Shown here piece after piece: positions 56,392 to 64,000 of a stretch of DNA of 64,000 nt. The notes under the pieces were generated by a model. The model had not been told where the DNA came from and made no database searches. It saw only the letters and a program-made list of their open reading frames with translations. The stretch's first letter is position 1; each line of letters begins with the position of its first letter. The translations under genes and the position numbers were made by a program. Source of the DNA: Amyelois transitella (lineage: Eukaryota; Arthropoda; Insecta; Lepidoptera; Pyralidae); contig NC_083535.1 in the NCBI RefSeq assembly GCF_032362555.1, forward strand, positions 248,001-312,000, written 5' to 3'.

Positions 56392-59172
56392 TATATTTTA
56401 TGTATAATATATATAATGTATAAAACATATGTTTAATATATATAATATATATTTTAAATATTTGCATGTTGTTATGTATATATGTATTACATGTATTTCT
56501 AATGTATATATTTATATTTATTGTGTTTATTTATTTATTTATTACAATTATATGTAAGAATACTTTACAATTACTATTTAACGTACGCTCTCATCCACAA
56601 AAAACACAAATTAAAATTGTTTAATAAATTTAAGGGGAAGACACTGGTCGCCACGACACAGGGAATCCTAGTGTGACGGTCAGTGCAACTGTTGTAGAAA
56701 ACTCTGTATTTTTTGTACTGAATAAAACATTTTTCATTTTTCATTTTTTCATTTTTCATTCATTACCGAGGCGTCCTTAAAAATCCTGTCCTCCTGCGCT
56801 TGTCTGTAGTATATGTTCCCAAGGGATATCCTCCAGAGCATCATCTGGAAGGCGTAGGACCTGACCCGCCTGACCACGCCCGTGACCAGCATCAGCTGAC
56901 CACCCTTCCCTTGCAGGTCGCGTGTGATGTCTTCCTCCTTCCTACAAAATTAAAACTTTTTCCCTTATTACTCTTTGATAAGCAAGCGCGACACCTTTTT
57001 CATAGCGCAATAAACTGTCGCTGTTTCGCTTTTTATTATGGCGTGAAACGGGATAGCAATAGTCGCGAAAAAAACGGCGTCGTGCGTACCATGCAAGACG
57101 GCAAATTCAATAGCGATATGTAAAAAGCGTTTTGTGACGACCTTTTAGTCTTTTCTAGTCGGTTGATTCTATCTGTCCCGAATGCAATGAGGGCCTGATA
57201 AATGTATGCATGAGTCTAGTACCACGTTGCTCTGTATAGGTTTAAAAAAATTATTTAAGGCGAAGAGCTAGCAACCTGTTGCTTTTAACAAAATCGCATT
57301 ACTTCAGGCACTTAACTAAAGCACCTAAAGTTGGCTTAAGAATACTGCCACTATTGGTTTTTAATCCCCATAAAGTATAAATACATGTGAAATATTTATT
57401 CATTCATGTTTTTTAATGTAGACAATATGCATTCGTCCACGATTTAGATTTAAGAGATCTATATTTGTAAATTGAGATCCGATGAAAATGCTGCAATGTA
57501 GTTTGTTCCGCCGCTTCTTCTACACATGCGCTTTGGAAGCGGTACTAGTTATATTTAGATTTAAGTGATGTGACGTCAATAAGTGATACCTTGTGTCCAA
57601 TTTTGAAATAAATCTATTCTACTCTAGATATTATAGTCTATTAGCAGGAGAAAAAGTGACTCATGATTTATTATGATTATCTACACCAAAATTAAGACCA
57701 AATCCAAGCCACTCACAAGAATTTTTGTGGTAACAACGCGTTCCTTATCTCCGCGTCTCCCAGCATCGGCTCTACGCTGTCCAGCACATAGTGCATCTCA
57801 GTCATTTCCGAATACAGTTTCAGCAGGTTCGCATTGTTCGCCGACAACTCCAACAATTCGCTCTCCCACTTCTCGAGCATGTTCTAGAAGGTCAAAGTCA
57901 AAGCTCTTTAATTGCCACTTCACTTATTTAAATATAACTCCTTACCCAGCTTTGCACAAGATTATGAGAGATTTAGAAAACAAATAATTGGGCTTTTTAT
58001 GTGTCTGTATAATCTCAATTCTATCTTAAAGCCAGATAGGTGATTATGTGTATCTATGTAGAAGGTGCAAAGTATCATCACTCACTTTCACTTTAAAAAG
58101 GTAACTAGAATATTACCTCCAATGGAAGCATCTCATTGGGCATCAGAGGTTTGGGATCGAACCTGGACCTCCCCGGCGGGATATTATGCTTCTTCATCTC
58201 ATCTTCCATATACCTCAAAATGCGTTCGATCTCACTGCACCGGCATATTTCCGACACATAACACCTGCGGAACGCTTGCACATTTTGGTTCATCTGAAGT
58301 AGAAAAAATGATTGTACTGCCTATGCTGGTCAAATTTGTAACAATATATCCACAACTTGCTTCATTTTTAGCCTATTCTTTATATCTCCACCGTCTTAAT
58401 CGCAAAACTCCATTTATATCATGAGAATTTTGAGATATATACTCTAATTTTTAGTGACGCCGGCGAAACGGGCCGTTTGGCTAGCGCCGGTCACACGCGT
58501 GAAGAGCTGTGAAATGAGTATCGCGTTTGTGAAAATTTAAAGTAAATTTAAATTTAGCGCCTTCCGGGCATTTTTGTCTTCGTCACATATCTACTCTGTT
58601 GTGAGAGTTTTGTTGTATACATACATACATACATACATAAAAGCATCCCGCCACGATTTCTGCATACTTCCTTCGCTTTATCCACATTTATAACTCTCTT
58701 CATGCAAGCTCGGCGGTTTCGGGTACTCTTGACCTTTTTGTTGTTTCGTTATAGTAAAAGATGTTGCTGATATCCATAGGTGGTATAAATGAAAAAGTGC
58801 ATTATTTAAATCAGCGTTTTTTTTGCAAAGTACAGCCGCGTTTATACTGCGTCTCTATGAAAGAAACCTAAATGTTGTTCTCAAGAAAATTGCATGCCAA
58901 ACTTCTACCACCCAGTTATTTTGATCATAGTCACTCCGTAAGATGATTCTTAAGATAAAATAAACTCAGGACCACCTGATACAAATAATTTTGCGTGTTT
59001 ACCCACATCTAGTTACTGTATCAAAAGACCCAACTAAATATAAAATAATACTTACATCAAGAAACTGAACACACCCTACTTCTCCTAAATAAGCGAGGAT
59101 TTTAAAAGCTGTCTCGGGTTGTAGATATAAATCAAAGAGAGTCATGAAGTCACTCCTCAACATACAGCCCAT
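44202..59172 (-). CDS. V-type proton ATPase subunit a (complete, 15 coding exons)
   Basis: Exons in transcript order: 59172-59056, 58293-58117, 57883-57717, 56941-56767, 51844-51671, 51065-50853, 50438-50288, 49529-49368, 48183-47972, 47278-47169, 46691-46567, 46035-45785, 45361-45157, 44622-44436, 44322-44202. All junctions are GT-AG and phases close to 848 aa, normal for the family. It is the membrane-embedded V0 stator that forms the proton half-channels beside the c-ring. Seen: N-terminus [18 protein letters not shown] (family MGSLFRSEEM type); [15 protein letters not shown] coiled stalk; [87 protein letters not shown] with essential Arg737 (yeast Vph1 Arg735); [16 protein letters not shown] near the end. 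Exon 6 must end at the donor at 50852, not the earlier GT near 50861, to keep frame. A LINE occupies intron 4. Confidence 0.93.
46311..46498 (+). mobile_element. Helitron-type element, fourth subfamily
   Basis: Ends GAAGCCGGGGCGGGTCGCTAG before T; intron 11 of the V-ATPase a gene. A deleted copy is at 48232-48375 and a fragment at 24425-24480 (minus). Confidence 0.55.
46780..46943. mobile_element. MITE-like palindromic element
   Basis: Long imperfect terminal inverted repeats of about 65 bp: CAATTGTCC... with GGCACGCGTGTCGCTGTTTT on the left, and AAAACGGCGTCGCGCGTACC ...GACAATTG on the right. Intron 10 of the V-ATPase a gene. Confidence 0.6.
47800..47935 (+). repeat. Family A repeat, 5'-truncated
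   Basis: In intron 9 of the V-ATPase a gene, its TATG tail 36 bases from the exon 9 donor. Confidence 0.7.
48232..48375 (+). mobile_element. Helitron-type element, fourth subfamily, internally deleted
   Basis: Same end GAAGCCGGGGCGGGTCGCTAG; intron 8 of the V-ATPase a gene. Confidence 0.5.
48508..48546. repeat. Perfect 16-bp inverted repeat
   Basis: GTCTGGGTTCAATTTT, loop GTCTTTA, then its exact reverse complement; an imperfect GATG/CATC extension lies outside. Intron 8 of the V-ATPase a gene. Confidence 0.85.
48956..49065 (-). repeat. Family A repeat, partial and degenerate
   Basis: Intron 8 of the V-ATPase a gene; CTCTATATCCATTGGGGGGT tail end. Confidence 0.55.
49087..49215 (-). repeat. 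Family D repeat, partial
   Basis: AAAACCTGACTCATCCAATC then CAGGGTTCGTCTCCAGAAAG; V-ATPase a intron 8. Related fragments lie at 49660-49695, 50015-50110, 59700-59790 and 28630-28790. Confidence 0.5.
49716..49947 (+). repeat. Family A repeat, diverged
   Basis: GTGTGGTTTTCGGCACC start through a mutated tail, intron 7 of the V-ATPase a gene. Confidence 0.55.
51353..51557 (-). repeat. Family C tRNA-derived SINE
   Basis: Minus-strand copy with intact A and B boxes (CACTACCGCTAAGCCACA and GGGATTCGAACCC on the plus strand). Sits in intron 5 of the V-ATPase a gene. Confidence 0.8.
51990..52904 (+). CDS. LINE ORF1 protein with coiled coil and FP-like C-terminal domain
   Basis: 304 aa from the ATG at 51990; an upstream in-frame TTG at 51975 is not a credible start. 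Seen: polar N-terminus, coiled-coil heptads about residues 55-135 (runs of I/L spaced with E/K/Q around [20 protein letters not shown]), then an RRM-like/FP region with [17 protein letters not shown] and a C-terminal block [18 protein letters not shown]. That last block is the type shared between lepidopteran LINE ORF1 proteins and the C-terminal domain of baculovirus FP25K. Expected role: RNA binding and chaperoning of the element RNA. It precedes ORF2 by 470 bases. Confidence 0.75.
   Translation: MLRSPTLNKSMSSSEPNIMGRSDNTSHVDACDTNITVRDKRRRLSNEDYDELTAFKMEIRCMFEMFQESQNKKFDLLSQNIQEVKVQTSNINSSSQDIEKSLEFMGSQLQNLQSTIDGLEGQRIEILSQINKVEEKCEFLEKSLKKTCIEIKFIPRIENENKDNLFKYIQNLGKNLDISLHASELRDVYRVPNKKDPSRSTIIAELSNTLIKSKFMDSARRFNKTRKLNVSHLGIEKNTSPIFISETLTAKSRRLYFLAREYARQENFQFCWTSNGNIYLRKQEGSPYILVKSENQLSDLLPNK
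53375..56311 (+). CDS. LINE ORF2: AP-type endonuclease and reverse transcriptase
   Basis: 978 aa, no stop or frameshift. Endonuclease, residues about 40-240: SQNIRSINK with Asn, Glu75 in LTECRI, Asp174 and Asn176 in GDININL, Asp236-His237 in ITDHST. All expected catalytic positions are present. Reverse transcriptase about 510-790: [20 protein letters not shown], catalytic Asp610 in [21 protein letters not shown], and YADD at 698-701. A basic C-terminal region follows ([13 protein letters not shown]) and there is no RNase H domain. It nicks target DNA and copies the element RNA by target-primed reverse transcription. The RT block order and lack of RNase H favour the CR1/Jockey group; clade assignment needs a phylogeny. 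It appears recently active. Confidence 0.88.
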   Translation: MDSRINILNDIDNTNLVTSVELYDPDLCRQHLLGTSARKFTILSQNIRSINKNYDKLTLLLHRLKFKPDLIVLTECRINDFSNKISLEGYDCNHSKCFINQNDGIVIYSRTGLDITITEPPFQDANCLVLQIEQIYSVIAIYRSPSFRSTKNFYRSLEKILKSYTKPHSILLGDININLLKDKYNDATDEYLNILAHYGYTPGHNYRTREHRNLDHCMIKSTFSSTTVVCHADITDHSTVLCSLNTSLEHEDHSYKSTKIDFDALLNTIKDVDWTDFYQINDPKEAINYFLNVMNSALEKHKTTRKITSRNVIRKKWITPGLLKCIRRRDELHMKTKKFPDDSDLLNHYKSYRNYCNNILQNLKTEHDKAKILENKTDIKKLWDSVKSICHIKTTKNKSEKLLQIKRDSFESLNVVNDYFSSIGEKLANNILDKSGQTEIDLAKKFKSKTDSTTPHSLFMTPTNEIEVTKLITSLKSSSATGHDNLSNNILKKAKKFVANPIAHICNLSLLSGTVPSELKVANVVPIFKSGDLLLPENYRPISLLSALSKIIEKVVNSRLLSYLEAGGLLAENQYGFRSGKSTEDAVTDLVTHTIEKIGEGQKCVGVFLDFAKAFDTVSRPILLCKLEKLGIRGIALEWFRSYLSERKQRISLEGCCSNYADIRFGVPQGSVLGPTLFLVYINDLCSMKMTNAKIFTYADDTAIVYHDESWDRVHTVAQRGLQDVHVWLQSNLLSANVGKTKVVSFKISNRTGPNKSLKLRLHSCQQECQCENLEEVKTIRYLGVIIDDKFNWSAQVEAVSKRLKKLMHIFKRLRSVADHDIIKLIYLSLCQSVICYCIVVWGGAPKTFILKLERAQRAILKIAYSRPRRYPTKKLYSERQLLSVRQLYISATILRFHKNAMKLARKFYRGYRWDYPKIKTVFARRSFKFMGPYLYKKIYRVDKTIVKMTKLRCRRTVCKWLMTKNYNETENLLLNVI
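56984..57092. mobile_element. Second copy of the 46780 MITE-like element, partial
   Basis: CTGTCGCTGTTTCGCTTTTT, GGCGTGAAACGGGATAGC and AACGGCGTCGTGCGTACCAT align in order with 46804-46921; intron 3 of the same V-ATPase gene. Confidence 0.55.
57425..57627 (+). repeat. Family F LINE 3' end
   Basis: Plus-strand copy, tail TCTATTCTACTC at its right end; intron 3 of the V-ATPase a gene. Confidence 0.65.
58617..58735 (-). repeat. Family B LINE tail
   Basis: TATG tail then CACGATTTCTGCATACTTCC and AAGCTCGGCGGTTTCGGGTA; intron 1 of the V-ATPase a gene. Confidence 0.65.
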
Positions 59173-60841
59173 TGTTTATAAATATATTGAAAAAGACTTA
59201 TATTATATAAAATTAAATGATCTTCGTTGATTTGACGAAATAGAATGACAAGGTTATTTTCTTTTTAATTTTCTCCAAAAAGATGTCGCTAATCAAAAAG
59301 GTACGACAGAGCTTTGACGAGGGAACGTTAAAAATAATTATATCAGAGTAAGATATACAGAGCAAAGAAAAGCCTTATAACTAAAAGTCGTCATTATTTT
59401 CAGTTCCCTTGGGGTATTTAAGATTATCCTTTATTATTGTATCAATCGAAGGGTATCGAAAAATTTCTAATAATGTAGCACGGTTTTAGTCTACTATAAT
59501 AAGAGCAGACTATTACCTACACTAAACTGTCCTAATCGGGACAAATCTATGGCTGCCAACGAGATAACTTTTGTTTTTTTTTTCCCGTTGTAACAACTTG
59601 AACAAAGTTCCAAGAGAAGGCGGCTGACTGATCTGTAAGATTAGACATGCAAAAGACAAACTAAGCGAATGGATATCATCGAGTGCAGCTTATTAAATAG
59701 ATGGGATTTCCCTGCAAAGGTATAGAGATCCGATTGGGATCGCTTCGTGTAAAAACTTGACTTACCCAATACGCAGTATTGTGGTCAAAAGTAGCACGCC
59801 AAGCTCCTTTCAACAGTGGCGAGAGTTTCAACAGGACTTACGCCAGAATGAAGGCCGAACTCTCACTTTCTGTGCCCTAGCAGTCCAGCATCTTCCTGAC
59901 AAGAAGATCTAAAGTAGGCATGCCCTCGTCAAAGAGGCAAATTAACGCGCAGTTGACGTGGCTTTTTCTCGTTTTGGGCAACACGAATTTAGTGAAAAAA
60001 TTGCAATATTACTTCTTAAAACATATAAATATAAAGATAATACTACTAATAGTGGGAAACTTCAATTCATTATAAAACCCGTGAAATGAAAAGCGTGTAT
60101 TGCATCAATCCGTTCCGTTTATTATTCAACTCATATTTTTCTCATATAACTTATGACGTAAAAATTAAAAAGCAAAAAGACAACTAATACATAAGTAGAA
60201 AAGGCATTGAGTTACTTGTAGCCATATGCATAAATAGTTCAAAAGTAATACTTAACTGTAAACCTAATCTTCACTTAAAATATAAATGAAAACTTTCAAA
60301 CTGTCAACGTTTGTCTTAACTTTGAACTAAAATGTGTATTCTTAAATGAGGTGACAACAGAAAATCTCATTGAAACAATAATAATCAAGCAACTGAAATA
60401 AATACTCGTCAAATTAAATCCTACATAAAAACATAAAACAAGGAGCCTGATTACACACTTGCGCACTTATGAAGAAAAATCCACTAAACTTATTTTTAGA
60501 AAAACTAGCCTTAACAGAAACACACCATTTAGATAACTTAATGTTAACAAACTTGAAAAAAAATAATGTCCCACTTCTCATCGTAAAAAACACAATAAAA
60601 ATGCTAAATAAGATTATATAAACCAGAAACTCAACAACAGCAAATGAACACATTTCTTCAAGAAATCTTGATCATTTTACAGGACCTTGATACTACAAAA
60701 TCCGAATAAGACTATGGCATTGTAAGTATTGGCGAATTTGACATCGCAACTTATAGCTATGGCACTTAGCGTGCGATGCCAGTGTACAATATGGCATTTC
60801 TATTGTTGTATTATATTATTTCTAATTCTATGCTGGATTTA
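59173..60841. other. Spacer between the two V-ATPase a paralogues
   Basis: AT-rich, with a family D fragment near 59700-59790 and no coding signal. It should contain the promoter of the complete V-ATPase a copy, but no TATA/Inr pair stands out. Confidence 0.4.
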
Positions 60842-61010
60842 AAATTACGCCGGCGAGACGCGCCGTCGACCAGCGCGGGCCACACGCGCGCTTGTCTGGC
60901 GGACCTCTGTGAAAGTGTTCGCGCTTTAGCAGCGCTGACCGACGCATGAGACGTTGTGCTTCTCACAACCGACGCGTTTTATCTGCGTTACTATAATAGC
61001 GTTAGTGTAA
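60842..61010. repeat. CGCG-rich dispersed repeat
   Basis: AATTACGCCGGCGAGACGCG opening. Related GC-rich pieces at 58455-58545 and 61396-61440 share CGCCGGCGA and CACACGCG words in an otherwise AT-rich region. Confidence 0.45.
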
Positions 61011-61019
61011 TTGACGACA

Positions 61020-61395
61020 GCCTTTGAGGCGCAGCGGTAGTACGCTTGTCTGTGACACCGGAGGTCCCAAGTTCGAATCCCGGTCAGGGCATGATGAGAA
61101 ACGAACTTTCTCTGATTGGTCTGGGTCTTGGAAGTTTATCTAAGTATTTATTATAAAATATAGTATCGTTGAGTTAATATCTGTAAGTGTATGTGTAGTA
61201 ATCTGTCTTACAGGTTTTCCTAGTATAGACACCAGTCTCTCACATAGATCATTATTTTGTAACTGCATGGTTCATCTTACTTCTTATTTTTTAACTGTGT
61301 AATTCTATGTGAAAGAGGAAAAAAAAATAAAGAGATATTTATTTACTATAGTATCTCGTAACAAAACTCTCGAACATACTTCGAAAAAAAAAATT
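61020..61395 (+). repeat. Family C SINE carrying a nested insertion
   Basis: Full tRNA-like head and body. About 166 bp (61183-61348) with AATAAA and an A-rich tail are inserted, flanked by TAATATCT/TAGTATCT (near 61175-61182 and 61349-61356), an 8-bp near-perfect duplication. Confidence 0.7.
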
Positions 61396-61475
61396 GTAAC
61401 GGCGCGCGTGTGGCCGGCGCTGATCAAACGCGTGACTCTGAACCCAGCAGTTTTGTCAGTAGTGATAAATGGATG

Positions 61476-64000
61476 TTAGGAGTCGCCTGCGTTAGCCCTG
61501 GCGCGCTTGACCCGGCAGATCATTTCGGTCTCCTCATCAACATGATTGTAATCGAGCTCATCAAGGACAGTCACGAGAGAAAAGGGAGTAAAGGGCTGCC
61601 CGCCACCTTTAAAGAATTTACTCATGAATTCGATCCTGAAAAAAAAAAGACTTTAGTGAAAAATAATATCATGGTTGGATATATACCTATTAGAACAGCA
61701 TTTACAATTAATTACATAATCTAAGTTACAAATTGTAAACTCTTTATAACCAAGACAAATTACACAGTTTGTGCTATCCAAAATAAGTTCAAAATATATT
61801 TCACGAAATGCAAACAAATTCTTTATTTAATCAGACCCTGGCTGGAACTTGGTAGCCGGCTGTGGTTTAAAAACAATACTAATACCAGTCCGCCAAACAG
61901 ACTGATTTTAAATGAAGAAGCGGAGCCCAGGCCCGTTACAAAGTGGCAGAGGGTGCACGCAAAGATAAGAGAGAGTAATATACTTATGGCTGCTGATGGA
62001 ACCAAGAAATTTTCGAGTGGAAAACACGTACAGTAGGTTCATACAGCATACGGCCCCCGCGAGGTGGACCGATGATTTGGTGAAGTTCGCGGCACAACGT
62101 TTGAATGCAGGTTGACTCCAACAGAGCGAGGTGGTAATCATCGTGGGAGGCCTATGTATGACGTCCTACCGATATGATGATGATCATGAATTAACTTACC
62201 AGTGAAGCCTCAACGCATGTATAAATACGGTGACGCTGTCCATAAACACCAGAAAGCCCAAGGTGATCAATGCCCAAATGGGAAAAACGTAGATAATTTT
62301 CAGATAACCCTTCGAGGTGTAATCGCTTAAAGCCAAGTTCCTCATGGTTATCGCCCAGACGAAACGGGACAGCACTGCCGATAGAGAAAAATGTGTAATT
62401 CCACTTCACTATAGGGTTAAAACATTAACAAACTCACAAGACTATTTTGGCTAACATCATATTGTTATGTATTTAAAAAAAATATATATATTTTATGCAA
62501 AACTAAATATTAATTATGCAATGCGCATAGAGTTAAGAACATTCAGATAAATGTTCTTTATGCGCATCGTATCTTCGATTTGTCTAGGAATATTGACTTA
62601 GTTGAGCATTACGTATGAACATACCTACAAATATTTGTACAGAACAATAAAACCTAATCAAAATGTTATGACAAAACTCGTACAATGTTGTTGTTAATCA
62701 TGTTGGATATGTTGCTCTGCGTGGTTTTAAATATTTTACAAGTAGCCCTGCATTGAGACATGACATATTACATATTAATGGTCATGCACTTTATAAAATG
62801 TGGTTCTGAACCATCGCCACGAGTTACAAGTGAGTCTAGGTATGTAACAAGTAGCCCTGCATTGAGAGACATTATTATGTTAATGTACTTCATAAAAAGT
62901 GGTTCTGAACCATCGCCACGAGTAACAAGTGAGTCTTACATGTGTGCGCCATAGATATGGCCCAAAGTCTCAGGTATGAGGCCATGTGGCTGACTGCGGC
63001 CAGGCCATACTCCATGGTGCGGAGACAACGGTGGGCGAGCAGACTCTTCAGCTTCACATCAGCTGATTCGTGCTTCTTGTACTCGCCCAACTGGCAGGGG
63101 CCGTGGAGACCGCTTTGCTGTAAAACGTGTACATTGGAAAACCAGAAAAACAAATTTAAGATAACTTGTAACCACCCGTAGGTTTAAGCTAGGTTAGTGG
63201 GTTAATAAAAAGGGAATCGAATACGGCTGATACTCAGATATGACTGACCTGCAAATAACGCAGTTGTAGCCTGTACTTGATGTATATATATAGCGGGGAC
63301 GCCAACAGCATGACGGGGAAGCAGATCAATGCAATGTGGTAAAGCATTCTCTTCTGTTCGAAATTCTGCGGTTTCTCCTTCAGCGAAAGTTCTCTCCAAA
63401 ACATAATGTCCAAAAATTCTTGTCTCAAATTTGGCATAGTAGAACGATTATCTGCACAAAATCACAAGTTTATGCTGTACAAATTCGTGACATGGTAGTT
63501 TAGAAGCACCGATTAAAAGCGCAACGTTTTTTTTTAAAAGTCGATAAATTAGAAGTAACCATCGAAATAAACATATGTATTTAGAGATCAGGAAAAAGAG
63601 CTCAAATCAACACAGTCGTCAAAATGGCTTTAATTTTGGACGATTTTATAGATTTAAACAAGACATAGGTGATGCTAACTTTTTTGTAGTGTATTTCGCC
63701 AGCTCAATTCTTCAATTCAATTTTAAATTCTAAATAATGAAAACAACAAAAATTTCGCTAATGTGGAAATGGAGTTTTTGACTGATAATCCAAGGCAATT
63801 ATTACTTATATACATATGTAGATAAGTAAAATAAAAGATAGAAGATAAAGATAAAAGAAAGGACAAACAAGACTAACCAATTGCCTTTTTAGTGAACGAA
63901 CAAATCCATTTGTAAAACATCATGTAACACAGCCACCCATAAATACACCAGATGAATAGAATTCGCGGCACGGTGTGACATATTATTGCGTAATACTTCT
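61476..64000 (-). CDS. V-type proton ATPase subunit a paralogue, 3' part (5' end outside window)
   Basis: Last five coding exons seen: beyond 64000 to 63878, 63451-63249, 63117-62940, 62374-62200, 61635-61476; stop TAA at 61476-61478. Seen: YGWLCYMMFYKWI membrane segment; FPVMLLASPLYIYIKYR; RTMEYGLAAVSHMASYLRLW with the essential half-channel Arg; WALITLGFLVFMDSVTVF; HALRLHWIEFMSKFFKGGGQ; acidic then basic tail ending RARANAGDS. Intron phases (1, 0, 1, 2) are the same as in the corresponding part of the complete copy at 44202-59172, so the two are a head-to-tail tandem duplication. It is well diverged: exons are shorter (203, 178 and 175 nt against 251, 205 and 187) and the C-terminal tail is longer. 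The stop lies only about 20 bases from a CGCG-rich repeat. Confidence 0.88.

Larger units (their letters stand above)
51905..56760 (+). mobile_element. Near-complete non-LTR retrotransposon (CR1/Jockey-group LINE)
   Basis: Carries ORF1 (51990-52904) and an uninterrupted endonuclease-reverse transcriptase ORF2 (53375-56311). After ORF2 come a run of about 66 A (56322-56387), AT-rich DNA, a 3' region with AATAAA and a short CATTTTT-type tandem tail ending about 56760. The 3' end could alternatively be the A run. It lies antisense within intron 4 (51845-56766) of the V-ATPase a gene; both splice sites survive. The 5' boundary is not resolved and no target-site duplication was recognised. Confidence 0.8.

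Overview
This looks like eukaryotic nuclear DNA from an insect, almost certainly a moth or butterfly (Lepidoptera). The genes are intron-split with GT-AG junctions. The intergenic DNA is AT-rich and packed with dispersed repeats of lepidopteran character: TATG-tailed SINE-like units, Helitron-type ends in CTAG, and a LINE whose ORF1 has an FP25K-like C-terminus. There is no operon structure, CRISPR array, rRNA or convincing tRNA. The species cannot be fixed from the window alone.

Layout. 1-13.6 kb is repeat-rich and gene-poor. It holds a dead RNase H-bearing LINE (7.0-9.2 kb, minus) and a three-layer nested insertion at 4.0-4.65 kb. 13.6-27 kb carries three minus-strand genes: an intronless acid lipase (13622-15094), an 8-exon secreted alpha-carbonic anhydrase (16628-23617) and a second intronless acid lipase (25555-26934) with a TATA/Inr promoter. 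27-37.7 kb is repeats, including a miniature LTR retrotransposon (32.3-33.3 kb) with a tRNA-Trp-type primer-binding site and a nearby solo LTR. 37.7-42.9 kb is a plus-strand 7-exon gene for a RIIa/docking-like protein, probably ciliary or sperm. 44.2-64 kb holds two tandem minus-strand paralogues of V-ATPase subunit a. One is complete (15 exons, 848 aa, 44202-59172). The other enters from the right edge, with its last five coding exons in view (61476-64000). A nearly full-length LINE (about 51.9-56.8 kb) lies antisense inside an intron of the complete copy, its 3' tail a few bases from a splice donor.

How the genes fit together. The lipases and the carbonic anhydrase look secreted, and V-ATPase subunit a energises membranes. 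Lumenal digestive or epithelial ion and pH physiology is a reasonable shared theme, but that is inference; nothing shows co-regulation. Exons were assigned by hand from splice consensus, unbroken reading phase and family motifs. All phases close, giving 425, 381 and 848 aa for the three complete multi-exon genes. UTR exons and transcription starts are mostly unknown. Repeat family letters A-G are local labels used only here.
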